Source: Bacteroidota bacterium (GTDB lineage Bacteria > Bacteroidota > Ignavibacteria > Ignavibacteriales > Ignavibacteriaceae). Taken from it: a DNA stretch of 64,000 nt. Every line of letters starts with the position of its first letter. The stretch's first letter is position 1. Position numbers and translations under genes: made by a program. The notes below the pieces were generated by a model, which was not told the DNA's origin, searched no databases, and saw nothing but the letters and a program-made list of their open reading frames with translations. This document shows positions 17,747 through 26,060 of this stretch, in pieces. The stretch is from contig JAKAGV010000009.1 of assembly GCA_021815405.1 (NCBI GenBank), forward strand, positions 176,684-240,683. The letters run 5' to 3'.

Positions 17747-18298
17747 TTATTCTTCTTTAGTATCAATTAAATAGATGGCATCCTCGCCGTCTATCTCGCT
17801 CATTTTAACTTTAATCTCTTCATCTATTGAAGTTGGAATATTCTTACCAACATAATCCGCGCGGATAGGAAGTTCGCGATGACCGCGGTCTACAAGTACA
17901 AAAAGTTGTATAGTTGTAGGACGACCAAGATCCATTATAGCATTAAGCGCGGAACGAACTGTGCGACCAGTATATAAAACATCATCTATTAAAATGATAT
18001 CTTTATCATTTATATCAAACGTAATATTTGAAACGGAGACTTCCGGCTGCTTCAAACGTACTCTGAAATCATCACGGTAAAGTGTAACATCAAGTATACC
18101 GAAAGGTAACTCAATCTTTTCTATCTCTTTTAACTTTTCAAAAACACGCCTTGCAAGGAATTCGCCTCTTGTTCTCATTCCCATCAGAACGAGATTATGC
18201 GATCCTTTATTACGTTCAAGTATTTCGTGAGCTATGCGGGTGATAATTCGGTTCATCCCCGTGCTGTCAACAATTTTTGATTTTATCTTCATAGGCAA
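17747..18298 (-). CDS. pyrR: Bifunctional pyr operon regulatory protein / uracil phosphoribosyltransferase
   Basis: A ~183-residue PyrR. The PRPP-binding motif DIILIDDVLYTGRTVRSA is at about residues 97-114, and the family segments MRTRGEFLARR, FGILDVTLYRDDF and LVDRGHRELPIRADYVGKN are all present. PyrR binds pyr leader RNA when UMP is high and here lies directly behind such a leader (see 18301-18396). Two starts are possible: TTG 18298, 10 nt after an AAGGGGG site, or ATG 18292, 16 nt after it; the TTG has the better spacing. The Shine-Dalgarno-like G-run is itself the 3' arm of the leader terminator. Confidence 0.95.
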   Translation of the reverse strand: MPMKIKSKIVDSTGMNRIITRIAHEILERNKGSHNLVLMGMRTRGEFLARRVFEKLKEIEKIELPFGILDVTLYRDDFRVRLKQPEVSVSNITFDINDKDIILIDDVLYTGRTVRSALNAIMDLGRPTTIQLFVLVDRGHRELPIRADYVGKNIPTSIDEEIKVKMSEIDGEDAIYLIDTKEE

Positions 18299-18300
18299 GC

Positions 18301-18333
18301 AAAAAAAATCCCCCTTGGCAAATTGCCTTGGAG
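18301..18333 (-). terminator. Attenuator terminator in the pyr operon leader
   Basis: On the minus strand the leader contains CCTCC-AA-GGC-AATTT-GCC-AA-GGGGG (18333 to 18309) followed by A and seven Ts (18307-18301): an intrinsic terminator immediately in front of the pyrR start. The CUCC of its 5' arm is complementary to the GGAG of the PyrR-binding hairpin upstream (loop at 18377-18382), giving a plausible competing antiterminator. The 3' arm also covers the probable pyrR ribosome-binding site. Folding is by eye. Confidence 0.75.
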
Positions 18334-18365
18334 GTTTCGTTTATAATTTCGTTTTATGTTTTTCA

Positions 18366-18396
18366 TCCTTTTCCATCTCTCCGGATAGAGTTAAAG
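18366..18396 (-). promoter_or_regulatory. PyrR-binding RNA hairpin (anti-antiterminator) of the pyr leader
   Basis: The transcript reads CCUUU-AACU-CUAUC-CGGAGA-GAUGG-AA-AAGG: a lower stem CCUUU/AAAGG, an internal bulge, a 5-bp upper stem CUAUC/GAUGG and a hexaloop CGGAGA. The loop and flanks fit the published PyrR-binding consensus ARUCCNGNGAGGYU as UAUCCGGAGAGAUG (all invariant UCC-N-G-N-GAG positions). A candidate promoter, TTTACT-17 bp-TATGTT (18446 to 18418, minus strand), would start the transcript just upstream. Position, loop sequence and the following terminator agree with UMP/PyrR-dependent attenuation. Confidence 0.75.
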
Positions 18397-18491
18397 GTTA
18401 TGTTAATTAGTGAGTCAAACATAAAACTTATTGATTTAAAAGTAAAGGCATGATAAAATAAATTTCAAAAAGGAAGGTTGTTTTAAACAAG

Positions 18492-18516
18492 CAAGGGATC
18501 TTATTCAGATCCCTTG
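18492..18516 (-). terminator. Terminator hairpin after the OmpA-family gene
   Basis: A perfect 9-bp stem CAAGGGATC (18492-18500) with GATCCCTTG (18508-18516) and a 7-nt loop lies 22 bp after the OmpA-family stop codon. On the minus strand it is followed by CTTGTTT, a modest T-tract, so this is probably the terminator of that gene and insulates the pyr promoter region. Confidence 0.6.
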
Positions 18517-18538
18517 TTTACTCAAATTATAATAAATG

Positions 18539-19672
18539 CTACTTATTCAGAACTTTAAATTCAATTCTTCTATTTAAAGCTCTTCCTTCAGCAGTTTTAT
18601 TAGACATGATAGGATCAGCTTCTCCCATTCCTGCCGTTGTAATTCTGCTTGCATCAACTCCCTTAGCAACAAGGAAGTTTTTAACGGTATTTGCTCTTTC
18701 CAAAGATAATTTTTGGTTTGCTTTTTCAGAGCCGATATTATCTGTATATCCTTGTATCTCAACCTTTATATCAGGATGAGTAAGCAGAATTTCTGCAGCA
18801 TTGTACAATACCGGAATTGATTCAGGTTTTAAAGATGCACTGTTGAAATTAAAGTTAACACCAATTAACACCCACTTGCTCGAAACAGGAGTCGGTTGAG
18901 CACTAACAGGTGTGTTATTTTTCACTATATCAGCAATTCGGTTATAATCAACTTCAGTCGGTTTAGTTGCATATTTCTTTACGATATCCTCGATTTTTGC
19001 ATAATCAACCGATCCAACGCCTTCGTACATATCTGATAAGTGAGATTTTGGACCTCTACCAAAGTAATAAACCGCGCCAACATCAAAGGTCATATAAGAA
19101 TCATATATACCGCCTAAAAGACCATTACCTGTTGTTCCATATGCTCCATCAAATGAGCTTGTTGCTGTGGTATGGTAATCAAGTTCAGTCTTTATCTTCC
19201 AATCCTGGCTAAGTCCCCATTCTGCACCGAATAAGAGATTCATTTGGTAGTCGAGATGGCTTTTATTTAGATTTGCAACTTTAGAGCCAGTGATTGAATT
19301 TAAAAATCCACCAACTCCCACTCCCAGATAAGGTGAGATATATTCCGCAGGAACAAGATAATAAATTAAATCAAAATTAGCTTCAAGAACGCTGTTCTTA
19401 ATGTTATCTCTTGTATCTTTCATATAAAGATAATTACCTTCTAGCCTTACGCCAACATGTTCGGTAAAATTTCTTTGAATAGAAAGAAAACCACCTAATT
19501 GACTTCCTAATTTATCGTTTGAATAGGTATTGTAGCTAATATATTTGGGATAAGAAAAACCGAATCCAAAATTCCAGCTATTTTGAGAAAGCCAATCATA
19601 TTTACTTTGCGCATTTGCCGAGCAATAAATACTAACAAAAGTTAGTAAGAAAAAATAAAATAACTTTTTCAT
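18539..19672 (-). CDS. OmpA-family outer membrane protein
   Basis: About 377 residues. Signal peptide MKKLFYFFLLTFVSIYCSANA, then an N-terminal beta-barrel-like region (residues about 25-205, with YLVPAEYISPYLGVGVGGF and FDVGAVYYFGRG), a linker with a repeated KIEDIVKKYATKPTEVDYN / RIADIVKNNTPV unit, and a C-terminal OmpA peptidoglycan-binding domain (FNFNSASLKPESIPVL, VEIQGYTDNIGSEKANQKLS, LSLERANTVKNFLVAKGVD, NRRIEF). The Asp and Arg of the DAP-binding site (TDN... and NRRIEF) are present. ATG 19672 is chosen because GGAGGG sits 4-5 nt upstream; an in-frame GTG at 19684 overlaps that site. Role: anchoring the outer membrane to peptidoglycan. Confidence 0.9.
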   Translation of the reverse strand: MKKLFYFFLLTFVSIYCSANAQSKYDWLSQNSWNFGFGFSYPKYISYNTYSNDKLGSQLGGFLSIQRNFTEHVGVRLEGNYLYMKDTRDNIKNSVLEANFDLIYYLVPAEYISPYLGVGVGGFLNSITGSKVANLNKSHLDYQMNLLFGAEWGLSQDWKIKTELDYHTTATSSFDGAYGTTGNGLLGGIYDSYMTFDVGAVYYFGRGPKSHLSDMYEGVGSVDYAKIEDIVKKYATKPTEVDYNRIADIVKNNTPVSAQPTPVSSKWVLIGVNFNFNSASLKPESIPVLYNAAEILLTHPDIKVEIQGYTDNIGSEKANQKLSLERANTVKNFLVAKGVDASRITTAGMGEADPIMSNKTAEGRALNRRIEFKVLNK

Positions 19673-19824
19673 TGAGCCCTCCACTATGTTTAATAATGTG
19701 TATAAGTTATAGAAAAATATAGATTTTGCAATAGTAAAGCAACTAACACAATTATTAAAATATTATAAATTTAAATTAGAAGCAATGCTTATCACATAAA
19801 TTTTATACACTTTGTAATAACTCC

Positions 19825-20029
19825 ATAGAAATGTCATAGATAGGACTCAATAGAAATGTCATTAAGAATTAGATTAGAGGACTCAGAAAAAAGGAGTACT
19901 CGGAATGGAAGGAATACTGACAATGAGTCAAAAAGAAGTCGACAGACTGAAGGTAATCACGAGAAGTTAAATTTATTAAGGACAGCGCTGAAAACAGAAT
20001 TAAAAATAGAACAACAAAAAGTTGCTTAA
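19825..20029 (+). pseudogene. Decayed transposase remnant (ISNCY-like) in a 486-bp gap
   Basis: In the gene-poor stretch 19673-20158, ATG 19905 opens MEGILTMSQKEVDRLKVIT, which resembles the start of ISNCY/IS1202-type transposases (MSQKE.DRL.VI), and stops after 21 codons. About 10 codons on, in another frame (19976-20029), LRTALKTELKIEQQKVA-stop looks like a transposase C-terminus. The centre is missing, so this is an internally deleted copy. Upstream, a 13-bp direct repeat ATAGAAATGTCAT occurs at 19825-19837 and 19850-19862 and may derive from the element end. Nothing else is seen in the gap apart from AT-rich promoter sequence before the tRNA. Family assignment from so short a match is uncertain. 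Confidence 0.45.
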
Positions 20030-20158
20030 GCTTTATGTGGGTCTCTAAAAAAATTTTAACTAAACTTGACCTTATGCCGGTTTATTTTTTTTACTTTTGT
20101 AAAATTGAGATAAAGAAACTATTTTAGGTCTCTCAAAAATAAAAGAATTAATAACTTA

Positions 20159-20233
20159 CGGGGTGTAGCGCAGCCCGGTTAGCGCGCTTCGTTCGGGACG
20201 AAGAGGTCCCCGGTTCGAATCCGGGCACCCCGA
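20159..20233 (+). tRNA. tRNA-Pro (anticodon CGG)
   Basis: A 75-nt cloverleaf: acceptor CGGGGTG pairs with CACCCCG (20226-20232), the D arm contains GCGCAGCCCGGTTAGCGC, the anticodon stem is CTTCG/CGAAG with loop TTCGGGA (anticodon CGG), and the T arm is CCCGG-TTCGAAT-CCGGG. The unusual C1-G72 pair is the bacterial tRNA-Pro identity feature. CCA is not encoded. It reads proline codon CCG. Confidence 0.95.
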
Positions 20234-20284
20234 CATGAGTTTTTAATAAAATTTTCTTCTTAATAATAAACATCCAAAACAGTT

Positions 20285-20782
20285 ATGGCACAAAATCATT
20301 CCTTCGACATTGTATCTGAAATTGATTTTCAAGAAGCGGATAATGCTGTTAATCAAGCAATTAAAGAAATCCATCAGCGTTACGATTTGAAAGATGCTAA
20401 TACTGAAATCGAGTTAAATAAAAAAGATAAAGTCATTTCAATTAACTCGAAAGATGATTATTCAATACGTGCAAGCATAGATATACTTGAATCAAAATTC
20501 ATACGACGAGGAATTTCAATTAAAGCTCTTAAAATAAATGAAGCTGAACAAGCAGCCGGAGGGAGATTAAAAGTTAAAATTGATCTTCAAAGCGGAATAT
20601 CCAAAGACAATGCTAAAATTATCACTAAAATGATTAAAGATTCTAAATTAAAGGTAACTGCTCAAATTCAAGATGAACAAGTCCGTGTTCAAGCACCTAA
20701 AATTGACGATCTTCAAGCGGTAATAAAATTAGTAAAAGATGCCGATCTAAACTTCCCCACTCAATTCGTTAATATGAAATAG
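20285..20782 (+). CDS. yajQ: YajQ family nucleotide-binding protein (DUF520)
   Basis: A 165-residue cytosolic protein matching YajQ along its whole length: HSFDIVSEIDFQEADNAVNQA at the N-terminus, RYDLKDANTEIEL, ESKFIRRGISIKALK, the central AAGGRLKVKIDLQSGISKDNAK and the C-terminal LNFPTQFVNMK. Family members bind nucleic acid or cyclic di-GMP (shown in Xanthomonas) but the role is not settled. It follows tRNA-Pro by 51 bp and appears monocistronic; the ribosome-binding site is weak. Confidence 0.92.
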   Translation: MAQNHSFDIVSEIDFQEADNAVNQAIKEIHQRYDLKDANTEIELNKKDKVISINSKDDYSIRASIDILESKFIRRGISIKALKINEAEQAAGGRLKVKIDLQSGISKDNAKIITKMIKDSKLKVTAQIQDEQVRVQAPKIDDLQAVIKLVKDADLNFPTQFVNMK

Positions 20783-21026
20783 TTCATATCAGTTTAAAAT
20801 ACCAGTTCCTTCCCGTATTCCCTTTGCACATTTTTATAATTGAAATTTTTTAAAGTATTAAAGAGTTTTTAAATTGATTTTTCTGGTATGTCTAAAATAA
20901 AATGGATTTTAATCATAGATATTTACAGAAAAATTTTATAAAAAGGAAGTGAAAAATGAATGAATTCACTTTGATTTTTCCACTTACTAAATTACTTCCG
21001 CATTCATTTGGAAGGAGAATGAAAAG

Positions 21027-21233
21027 ATGGAAAAGATGCATACAACAGATGAAGACATTGTCTGGACATGCCAATATTGTGGCGAATCAAATTCCGTCTG
21101 GATTGATTTGACGATCGAAGGCAAGCAAGATTTTATCGAAGAGTGCAACATCTGCTGCCGTCCTAACAGGATTATTGTAACTATGGACGAAGGCAACAAT
21201 ATTTTCATAGAGTCGCGGCAATATGATGGTTAA
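21027..21233 (+). CDS. Small CPXCG-type cysteine-rich protein
   Basis: A 68-residue protein with two cysteine knuckles, TCQYCGE (about residues 14-20) and EECNICCRPNRI (about 38-48), spaced as in the CPXCG cysteine-rich family, a single zinc-ribbon-like domain. The GGAAGGAG site 8-9 nt upstream of ATG 21027 supports the start. The family has no established role; the genes are common, small and stand-alone. The 244 bp between yajQ and this gene show no further feature. Confidence 0.75.
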   Translation: MEKMHTTDEDIVWTCQYCGESNSVWIDLTIEGKQDFIEECNICCRPNRIIVTMDEGNNIFIESRQYDG

Positions 21234-21324
21234 CCGAAATTTTTGTATTTCAGCAAATCAACTCTACGGTAAATAATTCTTCTCTAACAATATTATTTTA
21301 ATAAAGGTATCTAAATAACTTCGT

Positions 21325-22614
21325 TCAATCCATAATCATTCTAAGAAAAGATGAGCTATCCTCATCATCGTCATTGTTCTTAGCATTTATATTATTTGAT
21401 TTTTCTTTTGCCCAGTTATACCTTGAAGCATCCGGAAATCCATCTTTCTGCGAAAAGTTAAAACCACTCTGTGGAATTTCCTTGTCTTCAGGTTTGTCCT
21501 CTAAAGTAGACTTAGGACTCTTTACTCGAAGAATAGTCGGAACATCAAGGTCTTCTGAATTTAAATCTGTATTCTCAAGGAAATTGAAACCTCCTCTAAA
21601 AGTATCGGATGACTTTTTCGCTTTTGCTTTTGCACCTAAGTTCTGCTGAGCACTTTCGAAGCCGGTAGCAATTACAGTATACGAGACATAATCGTTCATC
21701 TCTTCTTTTCTTACGCAGCCGAAAATTACATTCGCTTCTTCACCAGCAGCTTCGAAGATAACGTTGTTACCCTCGTTAATTTCCTGCATGGTAAGATTGC
21801 TTGAACCGGTCACATTCAATAGAACGCTCTTTGCACCTTTGATGTTTATACCTTCAAGAAGCGGACTTGAGATTGCTTTTTGAGCAGCTTCAATTGCACG
21901 GTTCTCGCCGCTTGCAATTCCGCAGCCCATTAAAGCTTCACCGCTCTGGTTCATTACTGCACGAACATCTGCAAAATCAACATTTATTAATCCTTCTATC
22001 GTAATTATGTCTGCTATTCCTCTTGTTGCTTCGTAAAGAACTTCGTTCGGTTTATCGAATGCTGCAAATGCATTTGTGCTTTTATCAAGTATACTCAACA
22101 ATCTTTCGTTTGGAATTATTATTAAACTATCTACATGCTGTTTTAGTTCCTGGATTCCCTGCTCTGCATTCAGCATGCGTTTCTTACCTTCCCACCTGAA
22201 AGGCTTGGTAACAATGCCTACAACCAGCGAGCCGATGCTCTTTGCAATAGAAGCAATAACCGGTGCGCCGCCGGTTCCGGTACCGCCACCCATTCCGGCA
22301 GTAACAAAAACCATATCGCTGCCTGAAAGAACTTCGGCTAATTTCTCTCTGTCTTCTTCAAGAGATTTTTTGCCGACGTTGGGGTCTGCACCGGCGCCAA
22401 GCCCTCTCGTAATGCTTGTACCGACTTGAATCTTATGAGTCGCGCTACTGCTGTTTAGAACCTGAGCATCAGTATTAACAGCAACATACTCAACTCCTGT
22501 GAGTCCTCTTTTAATCATACTCTCAATTGCGTTGCAGCCGCCTCCGCCTACACCAACAACTTTTAGAATTGCGGACATTGGTCTGCCTTTATCAAGTGTT
22601 GCAAATCGCGCCAT
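21325..22614 (-). CDS. ftsZ: Cell division protein FtsZ
   Basis: A 429-residue tubulin-like GTPase that polymerises into the division ring. The N-terminal GVGGGGCNAIESMIKRGL, the tubulin signature GMGGGTGTGGAPVIASI (about residues 103-119) and the T7-loop region NVDFADVRAVM are intact. After the polymerisation core (to about 320) comes a ~100-residue acidic linker and a C-terminal SSFLRMIMD, which is the probable FtsA-binding tail. AGGAGG lies 7-8 nt upstream of ATG 22614. It is the last gene of the dcw cluster, 24 bp after ftsA. Confidence 0.97.
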   Translation of the reverse strand: MARFATLDKGRPMSAILKVVGVGGGGCNAIESMIKRGLTGVEYVAVNTDAQVLNSSSATHKIQVGTSITRGLGAGADPNVGKKSLEEDREKLAEVLSGSDMVFVTAGMGGGTGTGGAPVIASIAKSIGSLVVGIVTKPFRWEGKKRMLNAEQGIQELKQHVDSLIIIPNERLLSILDKSTNAFAAFDKPNEVLYEATRGIADIITIEGLINVDFADVRAVMNQSGEALMGCGIASGENRAIEAAQKAISSPLLEGINIKGAKSVLLNVTGSSNLTMQEINEGNNVIFEAAGEEANVIFGCVRKEEMNDYVSYTVIATGFESAQQNLGAKAKAKKSSDTFRGGFNFLENTDLNSEDLDVPTILRVKSPKSTLEDKPEDKEIPQSGFNFSQKDGFPDASRYNWAKEKSNNINAKNNDDDEDSSSFLRMIMD

Positions 22615-22638
22615 TGTGTGCCTCCTTGTATTGAGTTA

Positions 22639-23889
22639 TTATAATTCATCAAAAAACTGTTGAACCCGTTTTACCAGCACTGAAATTTTATTTTTTCCGT
22701 GTGCCTTCTTGGGCTTTATTAAAATTTGATATTCACTAGATTTACCACCAGGAATTCCTCTAATCAGTCCTGCAACAGTTGCGAATTCCGGGCTTTCAAT
22801 TTCATTTGATAATCCTGCGCCAAGCTCCTGCGGAACACCTATTCTTGTCGGCAATCCAAAAACTTCTTCAGCCAGTTCGGTACATCCTTTTAGAAGTGAT
22901 CCACCGCCTGTTAAAACGATGCCTGCTTTAATTTTATTTTTAAATCCTGCACTTCTAATTTCATTATCTATAAGGGTAAAGAGTTCTCTCATTCTTAAAC
23001 TAATTATTTGAGTTAATAGGCTAATTGGAATTTTTGCATTTCCTCGAGCACCAACTCCACGGATAAGAATATCTTCATCTTTTATAATTGCATTTTCAGA
23101 AGCATAGCCGTATTCCTTTTTCAGATTTTCTGCTTCTTCAGAAACTACACCTAGTGATTCCCTTATGTCGTTTGTAACCTGGTTGCCTGCAACACCTATT
23201 ACCCTTGTATGCTTAATAGCTTTTTTATGAAAGATAGCTATGTCAGTTGTTCCGCCACCGATATCAATCAAAGCAACTCCTAAATCTTTTTCACTTTCTT
23301 CAAGAACAGATGAACTTGATGCAATTGGTTGAAGAATATAATCTTGAACCTGCAAGCCAGCTCTTTCAACAGACTTTTTTATATTTTGAATTGCGGGGAT
23401 AGAAGCCAATACAATATGATTCGAAGCTTCCAACCGCGAGCCGGACATTCCAATCGGATTTTCTATGCCGCCTTGGTGATCGACAGAAAATTCTTCCGGA
23501 ATGATATGAAGAATTTGCCTGTCCGACGGGATTCTAATTGTTCTTACATCAGCCTCAAGTCTCTCTAAATCCGCTTTAGTTATTTCTCCTTCTTCACTGC
23601 TTATTGTTACATAGTTCCGATGGCGGATGCTTGTAATATGTTCTCCGGCTACGCCAACATTTACCAGATTTACTTGAATGCCGGCTCTGTTTGATGCGAT
23701 TGAAACAGCATCCTTAATTGCTTCTGCAGTCTTACCGATATTCGCAACCAATCCTTTGTGAAGCCCTTCAGACGGAGCGACACCGAAACCGAGTATATTT
23801 ATCTTTCCACTCTCGTCGGATTTCTCCGCAATGACCGCGCAAACTTTAGTAGTGCCTAAATCTAATCCTGCAATAATGTTTTTCTTCAT
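22639..23889 (-). CDS. ftsA: Cell division protein FtsA
   Basis: A 416-residue actin-like ATPase that ties FtsZ to the membrane. Phosphate 1 loop AGLDLGTTKVCAVIAE (residues 6-21), the SHS2/1C region (RHRNYVTISSEEGEITKAD), phosphate 2 ALIDIGGGTTDIAIF and adenosine loop GIVLTGGGSLLKGCTELAE are all present. The C-terminus ISVLVKRVQQFFDEL is an amphipathic helix suited to membrane targeting. Its ATG overlaps the ftsQ stop by 4 bp (ATGA), so translation is coupled. Confidence 0.96.
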   Translation of the reverse strand: MKKNIIAGLDLGTTKVCAVIAEKSDESGKINILGFGVAPSEGLHKGLVANIGKTAEAIKDAVSIASNRAGIQVNLVNVGVAGEHITSIRHRNYVTISSEEGEITKADLERLEADVRTIRIPSDRQILHIIPEEFSVDHQGGIENPIGMSGSRLEASNHIVLASIPAIQNIKKSVERAGLQVQDYILQPIASSSSVLEESEKDLGVALIDIGGGTTDIAIFHKKAIKHTRVIGVAGNQVTNDIRESLGVVSEEAENLKKEYGYASENAIIKDEDILIRGVGARGNAKIPISLLTQIISLRMRELFTLIDNEIRSAGFKNKIKAGIVLTGGGSLLKGCTELAEEVFGLPTRIGVPQELGAGLSNEIESPEFATVAGLIRGIPGGKSSEYQILIKPKKAHGKNKISVLVKRVQQFFDEL

Positions 23890-24683
23890 TCACTTAGACC
23901 TGTTTTATGAGCATCGCCCGGAGAATTATTTTCCGCAACCGAAGACCCAACAAAAATTTCATCGGCAAACCTCAAATCGATATACTCGCTGCTGTCAATC
24001 AGATTATTTCCTTCCGGTGAATTCCACATTAAATCCAGATAAACCATCTTCTTAGCCGCTTCACCATGCCCGAATAAAACAGGCGGTTTTAATCCGGAGA
24101 AAGAAAGGATTATGTCTCCGCCGTTTCTTAAATTTATTTCGGATAATTTCCGGAACATACTTTCGTTCGTCAATTTCGATGCTTCAATAATTTTGAACGC
24201 TTCTACAATATCATCAGTTTTTAAAACTGAAAGCGGCTTAATCGCTTTTGTATTTCCAATGTTACTTATTACCGGCAAATCTGTAAACTTTGCATTCGGC
24301 AAAATCGGAAGGATCTGAAAATCATTAGTAATAAAATTTGGCTCGCCGGAAGCCAGCAGCACTGCTTCAATATTCTTCTCTGTTAAATAAACTTTTATCT
24401 GATTATTTCCTTCATCCTCAACATCAACTTTGGAAATGTAAGGATGATTTGCGAACCGATTTTTAACATCCGCAAGAGTTAATCCGCCAAATTTTGATTT
24501 GTCATCAAGCCTGGCATAAGCAAGATATTCTTTTGCAGATAGAAGATGGTTACCGGTTAATTCAATCATCTTAATTTCTCCTTTGTTTGTTTTTTTGTTC
24601 GAGAAAAAAATCAGATAAAACAAGCATGAAATTAAAGCAACGAAAAGCAATGTTCCTAGTATCTTTCCTATTTTTTCTTTCAT
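23886..24683 (-). CDS. ftsQ: Cell division protein FtsQ/DivIB
   Basis: A 265-residue bitopic protein: short cytoplasmic tail, one transmembrane helix at about residues 10-29 (ILGTLLFVALISCLFYLIFF), then a POTRA domain (MIELTGNHLLSAKEYLAYA to VDVEDEGNNQIKVYLTEKN) and a beta domain. FtsQ links FtsB/FtsL to the early divisome. It begins 6 bp after murC and overlaps ftsA, the canonical position. Sequence similarity in this family is low, so position and domain order carry much of the call. Confidence 0.88.
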   Translation of the reverse strand: MKEKIGKILGTLLFVALISCLFYLIFFSNKKTNKGEIKMIELTGNHLLSAKEYLAYARLDDKSKFGGLTLADVKNRFANHPYISKVDVEDEGNNQIKVYLTEKNIEAVLLASGEPNFITNDFQILPILPNAKFTDLPVISNIGNTKAIKPLSVLKTDDIVEAFKIIEASKLTNESMFRKLSEINLRNGGDIILSFSGLKPPVLFGHGEAAKKMVYLDLMWNSPEGNNLIDSSEYIDLRFADEIFVGSSVAENNSPGDAHKTGLSE

Positions 24684-24689
24684 TTCTTT

Positions 24690-26060
24690 TCATGACTTAA
24701 TTAATTCGACAAACTTTTCTCCATACTTCCAGATATCTCCGGCGCCCATCGTAACAATAATATCGCCATCCTTCTTAACTTCCAGAAGCTTCTCAGGAAT
24801 CTTATTCTTATCTTTTATATAGATGACATTCTTATGCCCAAATTTTCTTGCGGCTTCGGCAATTAGTTCACCAGAAATCCCTTGAATCGGAAGTTCTCTT
24901 GCAGGATAAACATCAGTACAAATAAAAACATCAGTATTCAGAAATGATCTTCCAAACTCCTGGTAGAAGTCCCTCGTCCTCGTATATAAATGGGGTTGGA
25001 AGACAGCAACCAGCCTTCTATCCCAGCCGCTTCTAATGCCTGCAAGAGTAGCGCTCGTTTCAGTCGGGTGATGTGCGTAATCGTCGATTACCAAAATTTC
25101 TTTATTGTATTTTATCTCGAACCTTCTATAAACGCCGGTAAAGGACTCAAGTGCTTTTTTTATTATGCTGAAATCAATTCCAAGTTCTTTCGCAATGCAA
25201 ACTGCAACCAGAGAATTTTTTACGTTGTGAACACCAGGGATTTTTAGGTTCAGCTTTCCAAGCTCTTCTCCTTTATATTTTACAATGAAAGAACTTGAAA
25301 ATTCATTATGCGAAATATCGATTGCACGAATGTCTGCTTGAGCAGTCAGTCCATAAGTAAAAATCTTCTTGTTAATTTGTGGAATAATATCCTGAAGTGC
25401 AGGCTCATCCATGCACAGAACAACAAATCCGTAGAACGGTACTTTGTTTGCAAATTCAATGAATGCCGACTTGATATCATCGAGGTCTTTATAAGTATCG
25501 AGATGTTCGCTTTCAAGTGTTGTAATAGCAGCAATCGTTGGAGTCAGCTTTAAAAATGTTCTGTCAAATTCATCTGCTTCAACAACAATGAACTCTCCTT
25601 CGCCGAGACGAGCATTTGTTCCGCCAAGCCCGCTTAACTTTCCGCCAACTATAATTGTCGGATCAATACCGCCTTCAGTTAAAGTCAAACCAACCATCGA
25701 TGTTGTAGTTGTTTTTCCATGTGTCCCGGCAATGCCGATTCCATATTTCATCCGCATGCATTCGGCAAGCATTTCAGAGCGTTTAATTATTGGAATCTTC
25801 CTTTCGATCGCCGCTTGTATTTCCGGATTGTCTAAAGTAACCGCAGAAGAATAAACTAATACATCGGCTTCATCTAAATTACTAGCAGAATGTCCTTCAT
25901 AAATTTTCATTCCGAGGCTGCTTAAACGGTTCGTAATTTCAGTCAATGCTCGGTCGGAGCCGGAAATTTCAAATCCCTGGTTCAATAGAATTTCTGCAAT
26001 GCCGCTCATTCCAATTCCGCCGATACCGACAAAGTGTACTTTCTTAATATTCTTGAACAT
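24690..26060 (-). CDS. murC: UDP-N-acetylmuramate--L-alanine ligase
   Basis: A 456-residue Mur ligase that adds L-Ala to UDP-MurNAc. N-terminal Rossmann-like VHFVGIGGIGMSGIAEILL, ATP loop GIAGTHGKTTTTSMVGL (about residues 110-125), VEADEFDRTFL and the C-terminal DDYAHHPTE motif that separates MurC from MurD/E/F are all present. Start ATG 26060 immediately abuts the TGA of the upstream unknown gene. The usual downstream murB is not here; ftsQ follows directly. Confidence 0.97.
   Translation of the reverse strand: MFKNIKKVHFVGIGGIGMSGIAEILLNQGFEISGSDRALTEITNRLSSLGMKIYEGHSASNLDEADVLVYSSAVTLDNPEIQAAIERKIPIIKRSEMLAECMRMKYGIGIAGTHGKTTTTSMVGLTLTEGGIDPTIIVGGKLSGLGGTNARLGEGEFIVVEADEFDRTFLKLTPTIAAITTLESEHLDTYKDLDDIKSAFIEFANKVPFYGFVVLCMDEPALQDIIPQINKKIFTYGLTAQADIRAIDISHNEFSSSFIVKYKGEELGKLNLKIPGVHNVKNSLVAVCIAKELGIDFSIIKKALESFTGVYRRFEIKYNKEILVIDDYAHHPTETSATLAGIRSGWDRRLVAVFQPHLYTRTRDFYQEFGRSFLNTDVFICTDVYPARELPIQGISGELIAEAARKFGHKNVIYIKDKNKIPEKLLEVKKDGDIIVTMGAGDIWKYGEKFVELIKS

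Noticed and set aside
20956..21118. Open frame starting MNEFTLIFPLTK before and across the cysteine-rich small gene
   Set aside because: It overlaps the well-supported CPXCG gene in another frame and has no family likeness; the downstream gene has the better ribosome-binding site.
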